NCBI GenBank assembly: GCA_005808475.1
Contig: SYLY01000189.1
Span: forward strand, 1 to 50,911
Direction: 5' to 3'
DNA: 50,911 bases
Source of the DNA: Acidobacteriota bacterium
GTDB taxonomy: Bacteria; Acidobacteriota; Terriglobia; Bryobacterales; Bryobacteraceae
Part shown: in pieces, positions 41,811 to 49,275 of the stretch
Layout: the number at the start of each line of letters is the position of its first letter
How positions within the stretch are numbered: the stretch's first letter is position 1
Translations under genes and position numbers: made by a program
Notes under the pieces: model-generated
Seen by the model: only the letters and a program-made list of their open reading frames with translations
Databases searched by the model: none
What the model was told of the DNA's origin: nothing

Positions 41811-42904
41811 GCGGCCACCTTCCGGTACACATCCAGCGTCCGGCCCGCCGCCGCCTCCCAGGTGTACCGGCGCGCGTGCAGCTTCATCGCGGAACGTTCC
41901 ACGGCCGATGGCGGCCGATCGAGCGCATCGACGATTGCATCCGCGGAGCGCGCGATATCGCGAGGGTCGACCAGGATCGCGTGGTCTCCCGCGACCTCCG
42001 AGGCCGCGCCGTATTGGCTGAGCACGGGGCGAACGCCCTGGCTCATCGCCTCGATCGCCGGCAGACAGAAAGTCTCCCGCCACGACAGCGACACGAAAGC
42101 GCTCGCGCCGGCGTAGAGTTCGGGCAACCGGGGCCAACGCGAGAGGAATCGCACGCCTTGCGGCGCCGTCTCGAGTAGGCGCGAGGGCGGATCTCCGCTG
42201 CCGGCCATCACCAGGTCGAACTCCGGCCGGCGCCGCCGGACGAGTTCGAAAGCCGCGAGCAACCCCGCTGGATTCTTGTGCGGCTCATAGCCGCCGACGA
42301 ACAGCAAATACGGCCGCTCTGGCCGCTCCGGCTCCGCCTCCCTTGCGAACTCGCGCGGCAGACCCAGCGGCGTCACCGTAACGCGTTCGCCGGGAATCGA
42401 CAGCAACTCCGTCACCTCCTCGTGACAGAATCGCGATGGCGTCAACACGTGCGAAGCGCGGCGCGTCTGCGCGGTCCAGTAGAGCGCGCGCCAACCGCGC
42501 CAGTCGGGCTCCCATCCCAAGTAGTCCGCGACGCGGCCCGGAAGAACGCCGCTGTCCACCAGACGGCGATAGCTGTGTCCGGTGGCGCTGTGGATCGTGA
42601 GCACCACCGGACACGGAGCCCACAGCGGAACCCCATGCTCGGCGGGAGCGTGATACACGTCGAACCGTCCGGCGCGAAGGGCGCGCGGCAAGGCCACTTG
42701 TTCCCAGTGAAGCCCCGATCGCGCATCCACTGGCAGCAGCGCGCAGCGCACGCGATGGCCGGCATGCGGCGGCGCGCCGGCGCGATGCACCATCGTCACG
42801 TCCGCGCCCTCCGCCTCGAGCGCATCCGCCAGTTCCAGCAGATAGCGGTCCCACCCGCGCGGAACGGGCGCGATCAGCGATCGTGCGTCGAGCGCTACTC
42901 TCAT
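41807..42904 (-). CDS. GT-B glycosyltransferase, GT4 family (mannosyltransferase-like)
   Basis: A 365-residue glycosyltransferase. Motifs: VALDARSLIAPVPRGWDRYLLEL at the N-terminus, FDVYHAPAEHGVPLW, VVLTIHSATGHSY, ASHVLTPSRFCHEEV, YLLFVGGYEPHKNPAGLLAAF and ETFCLPAIEAMSQGVRPVLSQ, typical of WbaZ/WbdC-type GT4 enzymes that often transfer mannose (family tendency, not proof). The start overlaps the acyltransferase stop as ATGA and the stop overlaps the flippase start as GTGA. Confidence 0.92.
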   Translation of the reverse strand: MRVALDARSLIAPVPRGWDRYLLELADALEAEGADVTMVHRAGAPPHAGHRVRCALLPVDARSGLHWEQVALPRALRAGRFDVYHAPAEHGVPLWAPCPVVLTIHSATGHSYRRLVDSGVLPGRVADYLGWEPDWRGWRALYWTAQTRRASHVLTPSRFCHEEVTELLSIPGERVTVTPLGLPREFAREAEPERPERPYLLFVGGYEPHKNPAGLLAAFELVRRRRPEFDLVMAGSGDPPSRLLETAPQGVRFLSRWPRLPELYAGASAFVSLSWRETFCLPAIEAMSQGVRPVLSQYGAASEVAGDHAILVDPRDIARSADAIVDALDRPPSAVERSAMKLHARRYTWEAAAGRTLDVYRKVAA

Positions 42905-43923
42905 GCGGCCGCCATCCGCGGCGCGCGCCGTCCCAGCCGGATCAGCGGCTGTTCCACCAGGAGATAGCTGATCAGCGCGCACGCCAACACGCCGGCCGGC
43001 GCCAGCGGCCATTCCTGCCACGCGCCCAACACGCGGGGTTCGCCTTCCGGCGCGAAGAATAGCTGCTGCCAGAGGTAAAGGCTGTACGAAAGCCGGCCTA
43101 CCCAGCGCAGCGGTTCCCAATCCAGAACGCGGCCGGCGTGGCGGTGGGGATGAAGCACCGTCCCCGCCAACAACACCGGCGCGAGCAGCGCGATCCACAG
43201 CATCGCCAGAGGAGGTTGCCACAGCACGCACGCCACGAACGCCAGCGCCGCCCCGCGCCACGTCCAGACGCCAAGCCACCGTCGCGCGAACTCCGCTCCG
43301 CCGTCCGAGTGAAGCACCACCGCCGCGAACGCGCCCCACAGCAGTCCATCCAGCCGGATATCGGTGCGCATCAGGAAGCTGACGCCGGGGATGTGCGCGG
43401 TCAGAACGTGCCATCGGAAATCCACCATGCGCCACACGGCGATCGCCAACGCCGCCGCGGGCAGCGCGATCCGAAGCCGGCGCGGACCGAGGAAATAGAG
43501 CGCTCCGGGCAGCAGCATATAGAAATGCTCCTCCACCGCCAGCGACCAGAAGTGCCCGGTAAACCAGTTCGCCGGCGCGGGCAAATAATTTCTCACGAAG
43601 AGGAGACACGCCGCCAGATCTCGCGGCGCCGGATGCACGAGTAGCGCCGCCGCGCCCAGGTAGAACCAATACGCCGGCAGGATGCGAAACGCCCGCCGCG
43701 TATAGAACGCGCCGAGGTCGACGCCGCCTTCCGCCTTCCACTCCTCGAGCAGACGCCCGCAGATCAACAAGCCGCTGATCGCGAAGAAGACATCGACTCC
43801 CACCGCGCCCTTGACCGTCAGCCATCGCCATTCGGGCGCGATCGTTCCACCGGCGTGGCAGACAATCACCGCCGCCACCGCGAGCGCGCGCCAGCCGTCG
43901 AGCGTCGGAAGGTAGCCTTTCAC
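42901..43923 (-). CDS. Acyltransferase family 3 (OafA-like) membrane protein
   Basis: A 340-residue polytopic membrane protein. The GTG start at 43923 gives the family-typical beginning (YLPTLDGWRALAVAAVIVCH) with the catalytic-candidate His23. Other landmarks: VDVFFAISGLLICGRLLEEW, FYTRRAFRILPAYWFYL, FWSLAVEEHFYMLLPG and YSLYLWQQLFF. Such enzymes O-acylate, usually O-acetylate, sugars of O-antigen, EPS or antibiotics on the lipid-linked intermediate or polymer. It overlaps both neighbours by 4 nt, so it modifies the product of this cluster (inference). Confidence 0.92.
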   Translation of the reverse strand: MKGYLPTLDGWRALAVAAVIVCHAGGTIAPEWRWLTVKGAVGVDVFFAISGLLICGRLLEEWKAEGGVDLGAFYTRRAFRILPAYWFYLGAAALLVHPAPRDLAACLLFVRNYLPAPANWFTGHFWSLAVEEHFYMLLPGALYFLGPRRLRIALPAAALAIAVWRMVDFRWHVLTAHIPGVSFLMRTDIRLDGLLWGAFAAVVLHSDGGAEFARRWLGVWTWRGAALAFVACVLWQPPLAMLWIALLAPVLLAGTVLHPHRHAGRVLDWEPLRWVGRLSYSLYLWQQLFFAPEGEPRVLGAWQEWPLAPAGVLACALISYLLVEQPLIRLGRRAPRMAAA

Positions 43924-45092
43924 GCGGCCCTCCTCTGTCCCGCGACCGCCTCGTCGTGGAGCCGCTCCACCCGGTCGAGCGCCGCTTCCGGACCGCACGG
44001 CCCCTCGATCAACGCACGCGCGGCCCTCGCCATTCCAACCGCATTCGCCGGATCGCGAAGCAGCGCGGCCGTCCGCCGGATCAGTTCCTCGTCGGTTTCC
44101 GCGATCTCCGCGTGCACGCCGTCCCGCGCCGGAATGCCTTCGACGCCAGGGGCCGACGTTACCACCGGTAAGCCCTGCGCGAACGCTTCCAGCACTTTGA
44201 TCTTCATGCCCGATCCCGCGCCGGGCGCATAGAGCAGCACGCCCGACCGCGCGAAGAGATCCTGCACGGACGGCACGTCGGATCTCAGATCCAAGCCCTC
44301 CACCCCGCGGTACTGGCGCAGCATCTCCGCCGCGCCCCAACCCGCGATGAGCAGGCGCGCGTGAGGAACTTCGCGCCGAAGCGCGGGCCAGAGCCGTTCG
44401 ATCAGCCGCACCGCCGCGGCGTAGGTTGGCCGCCATCGCATCGAGCCCACCAGCAGCACGACGGATTCGCGATCGTGGGAAACCGGATAGAGGGAGGGGT
44501 CGAGCGCCAATGGCGCGATGTCGACCCGCGACCTTGGCGCGATGCGCCGCGCCGCCGCCGCGAGTTCCGGCGTGAGCGCCGTCAGGTTTGGATATCGCCG
44601 CAGCATCGCGCGCTCCGCCCGCACCAGCCACTCCGCTTCCAGCCGTCCTCGTACGCCGCCCTCGCCCGGGTCGAGATCGATCGCATAGAGATTGTGGATG
44701 CAGAGCAGCGTTCGAGCTCGATCGCAATTCTCGCCCAGCCAGCCGGACCACGTGGACTCGAGGTGGACGATGTCCGCCGCGCGAGCCTCGCGTTCGAACG
44801 CCGCGATCATCTCCGCCGAAAGCGTGTAGCTCATCGGCCGCCGTAGCGTGTCGAGCTTCGCGCGAAGGCCCGGCCGCCGGGGCCGTGGAAAGAGCCGCAG
44901 ATCGTACGCAGGCTCCGGAAACATGCTCCGGCATCCGGCTCGTTCAGACTCGGACGCGAAGGCGGCGAACGCGGTGACGTCGAATCCACGCTTGACCAAT
45001 CCGCGCAGCAGGACGCTGAGCCACCGGCCCGTCGTGTGCCCGAACGGCAGTGGCGCCTCCATCATTCCGAGCACGATCCTACGATTCGCCAT
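43920..45092 (-). CDS. GT-B glycosyltransferase, GT4/sugar-transferase-like
   Basis: A 390-residue glycosyltransferase. N-terminal PLPFGHTTGRWLSVLLRGLVKRG and DIVHLESTWSGW; C-terminal VVLLVGSMRWRPTYAAAVRLIERLWP and KIKVLEAFAQGLPVVTSAPGVEGI. This last pattern is typical of the GT4 enzymes found in exosortase/PEP-CTERM-type and other EPS loci. The start at 45092 overlaps the previous gene by 14 nt, the longest overlap in the cluster. The stop overlaps the acyltransferase start as GTGA. Confidence 0.9.
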   Translation of the reverse strand: MANRRIVLGMMEAPLPFGHTTGRWLSVLLRGLVKRGFDVTAFAAFASESERAGCRSMFPEPAYDLRLFPRPRRPGLRAKLDTLRRPMSYTLSAEMIAAFEREARAADIVHLESTWSGWLGENCDRARTLLCIHNLYAIDLDPGEGGVRGRLEAEWLVRAERAMLRRYPNLTALTPELAAAARRIAPRSRVDIAPLALDPSLYPVSHDRESVVLLVGSMRWRPTYAAAVRLIERLWPALRREVPHARLLIAGWGAAEMLRQYRGVEGLDLRSDVPSVQDLFARSGVLLYAPGAGSGMKIKVLEAFAQGLPVVTSAPGVEGIPARDGVHAEIAETDEELIRRTAALLRDPANAVGMARAARALIEGPCGPEAALDRVERLHDEAVAGQRRAA

Positions 45093-46197
45093 GCGCCGCC
45101 TCCACCAGTTCCACGATCTCGCGGCCCATGTCGTCCCATCCGCGCGCCAGCATCTGGCCGGCGAACGGACGGGCGCGCGCCGCGAAGGTCTCCCGGTTGG
45201 CGTGCCACAGGGCGAGCTTCGCGGTAAGCTCGGCCGCATCCTCGGGATCGGACAGCAACAGATCGCGCAGTCCGTCAGGATACCGCTCGGCGACGCCAGA
45301 GTCACGTGGCGCGATCGCCGGCAGGCCGGCGCAAATCGCCTCGTGCACACCGAGCCCATAGGCTTCGTAGCGCGCCGGAGACACCAACGCGTCGCACGCC
45401 GCCAGAATCCGCGGCACATCGTCGCGGCGGCCCAGGAAGCGGATCGGCCGGCGTTCCGCCCTGGATCTCTCTTCCCACTCGCGCCGCTCGGCGCCGTCGC
45501 CCACCACCACCAGATCCGCGTCGATGCCGTGCCACGCGGCGAACAAAGTGTCGAAACCCTTGTGGCGGTCGCCGAGCGCGCCGACAAAGACCGCGATCGC
45601 CCGCGCGCGCGGCCAGCCGAGTTCGCGCCTTGCCGTGTCCCGCTCCACCGCGCTGGTGGGCCGGAAGCGCAAACCATCGGAGCCATAGTAGACGCGCCGC
45701 ACCCGTTGGCCGGCGACGCCGGTCCGCTCCACGTCGCGCCTGGTCCGGTCGGAGTTCGCGATGACGAGCCGCGCGCCGCGCAACGCCGCGCGTTCCTGCC
45801 GCGTATAGGCGAGATGTATTCCGAGACGCAGCCATCGCCGCCACCCGGCCGCCGAAGGTTCATGTCCGTCGTGAACGTAGTGAACCCAATTCACCGCGCC
45901 GGGCCAACGGCAGTTGCCGCCGTTGACGATCACGCATCCACCCTCCGCCGCGACCAGCGAAGCTTGGCGGCGGCCGGCGCGGTCGAGCAGCGGTTCGCCC
46001 GCGAAGTAGGAGCCGCCCGGCTTGGGAACGCGATGGAACCGCACGTTGGGCGCCGCCGCCAGTTCCGCGTCGACCCGATGCGCCACCAGATGGAGCGGAT
46101 ATCCGCGCTTTGCCAGATGGCGCGCCAGCGCGAGGTTCGCCATGTCCATGCCTCCGGTGGAGACGAAGTCGCCGGCGACGATGAGGAACGGCCTCAT
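45079..46197 (-). CDS. GT-B glycosyltransferase, GT4 family
   Basis: A 372-residue glycosyltransferase. Motifs: FLIVAGDFVSTGGMDMANLALARHL, NWVHYVHDGHEPSA, ARLVIANSDRTRRDV, RAIAVFVGALGDRHKGFDTL and YEAYGLGVHEAICAGLPAIA. The start at 46197 overlaps the polymerase/ligase-like stop as ATGA. Donor and acceptor unknown. Confidence 0.92.
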   Translation of the reverse strand: MRPFLIVAGDFVSTGGMDMANLALARHLAKRGYPLHLVAHRVDAELAAAPNVRFHRVPKPGGSYFAGEPLLDRAGRRQASLVAAEGGCVIVNGGNCRWPGAVNWVHYVHDGHEPSAAGWRRWLRLGIHLAYTRQERAALRGARLVIANSDRTRRDVERTGVAGQRVRRVYYGSDGLRFRPTSAVERDTARRELGWPRARAIAVFVGALGDRHKGFDTLFAAWHGIDADLVVVGDGAERREWEERSRAERRPIRFLGRRDDVPRILAACDALVSPARYEAYGLGVHEAICAGLPAIAPRDSGVAERYPDGLRDLLLSDPEDAAELTAKLALWHANRETFAARARPFAGQMLARGWDDMGREIVELVEAAHGES

Positions 46198-47516
46198 GTG
46201 GTTCGCCCCTCCATCCAGTCCCGCGCGGCGCTGCGCTGCGTCTCGAGCGTCGCCGCGAACAGCACTCCGTTCAGCAGCCAGAACTCCATCCCACTTTGTC
46301 CGGCGAACAGCGGATATCCGAACAGCACCGCGATCGCGCCCGCGTCGTACGCCACGATCACCGCCGCCCATACCGCGAGTTCGCCTTGCGCCTTCGCGGC
46401 GACGCGGGCCGCGATCCAGGCCGCCGTGAGGATCGCCAGCGTGTAGACCACGATCATCGGAACGCCGCCGTCGTACAGCCAGCCCGACCACTGGATCTCC
46501 GCCCAGAGCGCTCCACGCGACGGATCGGTGGAATCGCCGAGGTAGGCGAACGGCATTCCCCACCGGCCCATGCCCGCGCCGAACGGATACTTCGGGATCA
46601 GATCGAGGATGGTCTCCTCGAGAAAGCGCCCACGCCCTTTGTAGACGATGTCCGCGGCGCCTTCCGACCAGAGCGACGAGAACCGGTTCTCGATAGCGTC
46701 CCCGCCGATCGACACCGCCCACGCGAACGACAGAGCCGCCGCCCCCGCCCCCGCCGCGAAAGCGAGCCGTCCCGCTTGCCTCCGCCACGCCAGGATCGCC
46801 ATCAATGCGGCCAAGCTCGCCACCAGCATCACCAGCACGGAGCGCGTTTGCGAAAAATAGATTGCCGCCATGCCCAAAGGCAGCGCGCCCGCCCCCGCCG
46901 CCCGCAGCCAAAAGTTGGATGCACCCAACATCGCGCCGATTCCTCCGAGCACCGCGTAGAATCCCGACAGCGACGCGCCGCCCGGAATATCGGTCAAGCC
47001 CATCGGCCGCAGCACCAGGTCGCCTGCCGCGTTCCGGAAATGAAGATCGCGAAGGTACTCGTCGCCTTGCGCCAGAATCACCGCGGAGATCCGCGGTTGG
47101 AACTCACCAGGATATTTGACCTGCACCAGCGCCAGTCCCGAACTCGTCAGATGGAACAGCCACAACACCGCGAGAGTCAACCGCAGCGTCTCCCCGTCCA
47201 CGCGCATCCGGCAGACCCAGAACAGCGGCCCCGCGATCGCCGCGTAGAGAAACAACTGCGCGCCTCCCGAAAGCCAGCCGTTGGTCGAAGGATGTAGCAG
47301 CGAGAGTCCGGCCACCGCGAGAACCGCCAGAAGGGGCTTCGCCGCCGGATGGGGCGTGGCCTCCCGTCCGAATGTCGCGGCCAGCATCGCGACGCTCATG
47401 CCGAACGACGCCATGCGAAGGACCATGCGATAAGGCCCCATCGCCGGGACCAGCAGCGCAAGCTGGCATACTAGCACCATCACCAGAAACAGTTCGACGC
47501 GCGAGCGTCCGTTCAC
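46194..47516 (-). CDS. Second O-antigen ligase/polymerase-like membrane protein
   Basis: A 440-residue polytopic membrane protein with about 10-11 hydrophobic segments. The GTG start at 47516 overlaps the methyltransferase stop as GTGA. A large extracytoplasmic loop follows the middle of the protein, with YPFGAGMGRWGMPFAYLGDS and then IQWSGWLYDGGVPMIVVYTL. This corresponds to the P-x-G-x-G-x-G and following helix of Wzy/WaaL-type proteins but lacks the HNDYL box seen in the 37029 gene. It may be the repeat-unit polymerase and the other gene the ligase, or the reverse. Confidence 0.8.
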   Translation of the reverse strand: MNGRSRVELFLVMVLVCQLALLVPAMGPYRMVLRMASFGMSVAMLAATFGREATPHPAAKPLLAVLAVAGLSLLHPSTNGWLSGGAQLFLYAAIAGPLFWVCRMRVDGETLRLTLAVLWLFHLTSSGLALVQVKYPGEFQPRISAVILAQGDEYLRDLHFRNAAGDLVLRPMGLTDIPGGASLSGFYAVLGGIGAMLGASNFWLRAAGAGALPLGMAAIYFSQTRSVLVMLVASLAALMAILAWRRQAGRLAFAAGAGAAALSFAWAVSIGGDAIENRFSSLWSEGAADIVYKGRGRFLEETILDLIPKYPFGAGMGRWGMPFAYLGDSTDPSRGALWAEIQWSGWLYDGGVPMIVVYTLAILTAAWIAARVAAKAQGELAVWAAVIVAYDAGAIAVLFGYPLFAGQSGMEFWLLNGVLFAATLETQRSAARDWMEGRTT

Positions 47517-48178
47517 GGCTTCCTCCCGGCGGCGAGCAGGTTGTCGGAGAGCCGTTCCGGAAACCGGCGCGACAGCCAGGCAGGCCAGTGCCGCGCCGTG
47601 AATGGCGCGCGGCCCCGGTGCGTGTGGTCCACGCTCACGTCGCGCAATCCGCACTCGGTGAAGATCCGGCGCAGATCCAATTCCAGCAACGGCGTGATGT
47701 GGGCCGGATAGTCCGTGTCCTGGAACGCCGAGTACGCGCCCTTCAACGCCAACGTAGCCAAGCTGAGAAGGCTGGTCTGGTTCGGCGTGGTGACGATGAC
47801 CCAACCGCCCGGCTTCGCCAGCCGCGTCAACTCGCGCACGAAAGCGCGCGGATTCTCCAGATGCTCGATCGTCTCCACCGCGGCCACCAGAGTCGCGCAG
47901 GCGTCCGGCAACGGTGCGCGCTCGGCGTCGAGATTCGCGCGCAGGAACAGACCGTTCGGAGGAAAGCCGTCGAAGCGAACCGCATCCACGCCGGCGTATT
48001 CCTGGAACCGCCCGGTGAGGACCGCGGCTAGGTCGCCTTTTCCGCAGCCCAGATCCACGGCGAGTCCGCCCGCGATTCCATGCCGGTCCAGAGCTCGTTC
48101 CACCATCCGATGGATCGCGGCCGCGCTGGTTCCCCGGCTGGCGATCGCACGATTTTCCACCGTCGCGCCGGCGATCAT
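47513..48178 (-). CDS. Class I SAM-dependent methyltransferase
   Basis: A 221-residue cytoplasmic methyltransferase. SAM motif I is LAVDLGCGKGDLAAVL at about 39-54, followed by an acidic residue in YAGVDAVRF. TLVAAVETIEHLENP, then LAKPGGWVIVTTPNQ, complete a UbiE/Methyltransf_11-like fold. In this setting it likely methylates a sugar of the repeat unit or caps the chain. The start and stop overlap both neighbours by 4 nt (ATGA and GTGA). Confidence 0.92.
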   Translation of the reverse strand: MIAGATVENRAIASRGTSAAAIHRMVERALDRHGIAGGLAVDLGCGKGDLAAVLTGRFQEYAGVDAVRFDGFPPNGLFLRANLDAERAPLPDACATLVAAVETIEHLENPRAFVRELTRLAKPGGWVIVTTPNQTSLLSLATLALKGAYSAFQDTDYPAHITPLLELDLRRIFTECGLRDVSVDHTHRGRAPFTARHWPAWLSRRFPERLSDNLLAAGRKP

Positions 48179-49275
48179 GCGGCCGCTCTCCGATCGCTCG
48201 CTCCGGCCAGCGCGATCAACTCCGCCTGCCGCGCCGCCGGATCCGACACTTCGCGAGCCCGCTCCGGTCCGCGCGCGCCGAGCCTGGCGCGAAGATCCGG
48301 CCGTTCGAGCGATTCTTCGAGAGCCTCCGCCAGGGCCGCCGCGCAGCCCGGCTTCACCAGCCAACCCGTCTCGGGGGTGACGACCTCGAGAGCGCCGCCG
48401 GCGGCGGAAGTCACCGCCGGAAGACCGGACCAGAGAGCCTCCACCAACGCGATGCCGAACGGTTCCGGGCGCAAGTTGGGCTGACAGAAAACGTCGGCCG
48501 CCGTCATGAGCCCGGCGACATCGGTTCGATGACCGAGGAACCGCGCGCGCCCACCGTCCGCCAAGGCGCGGAGTCCGTCCGCGTACCGCCGGTCTTCCGG
48601 CGTCGATGCTCCGCCGGCGATCCAGCATGTCCAGTCCCGCCGGTGCGCGAGTCTCGAAAGCGCGCCCAGCAGCACGGTATGGCCCTTCCACGCCTGCAGC
48701 CGCGAGGCTTGCAGGATCACGGTCTGTCCGGGCTCGACGCCCATCTCGGCTCGCACGCGATCCCGCGCGCCCGTTTGCGGGGCCGGAGCCGGCACAGGAC
48801 AGTGAATCACCGCCGAGGCGCACCCGCGATACATCGCGCCGAGCGTCGATCGCGTGAATTCGCTGTTCGCGATCGCCAGATCCGGCCGGTGGCGCGCGGC
48901 CCATGTCTCGATCCAATGGCCACCGTTCGCCGCGTCGTGGAGCCAGAAGATCTGCCGGATGCCCGCCCGGTGAGCTTCGGCCGCGAATAGCGCCTGGCAC
49001 CACGCGGAGTGGCAGATCACGGCGTCGAACGAGCCGCCGGCGAGCAACCCTCGCAAGCGTAGCCGGGCTCGCCAGACCGTGTCCGGCCGCCGGGCGCGAA
49101 CGCCGCCGAGAGCCATCACCCGCGCGCCGGCTCCCTCCAACTCGCGTTGCAACTGCCCCTCGCTCGTCAGCGCGAACTCGTGCGTGGCGCCCGCTGGCGC
49201 CGTCGTGGCGAGCGTCACCAGCATGCGTTCCACGCCGCCGAAGAGATTCCCGCTGTAGACGTGCAGCAACTTCAT
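48175..49275 (-). CDS. GT-B glycosyltransferase, GT4 family
   Basis: A 366-residue glycosyltransferase. Motifs: LLHVYSGNLFGGVERMLVTLA at the N-terminus, AVICHSAWCQALFA, PDLAIANSEFTRSTL, TVILQASRLQAWKGHTVLLG and EPFGIALVEALWSGLPAVTS. The GG in NLFGGVER is the acceptor-side loop usual in GT4. The start overlaps the amidotransferase stop as ATGA. Confidence 0.92.
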   Translation of the reverse strand: MKLLHVYSGNLFGGVERMLVTLATTAPAGATHEFALTSEGQLQRELEGAGARVMALGGVRARRPDTVWRARLRLRGLLAGGSFDAVICHSAWCQALFAAEAHRAGIRQIFWLHDAANGGHWIETWAARHRPDLAIANSEFTRSTLGAMYRGCASAVIHCPVPAPAPQTGARDRVRAEMGVEPGQTVILQASRLQAWKGHTVLLGALSRLAHRRDWTCWIAGGASTPEDRRYADGLRALADGGRARFLGHRTDVAGLMTAADVFCQPNLRPEPFGIALVEALWSGLPAVTSAAGGALEVVTPETGWLVKPGCAAALAEALEESLERPDLRARLGARGPERAREVSDPAARQAELIALAGASDRRAAA

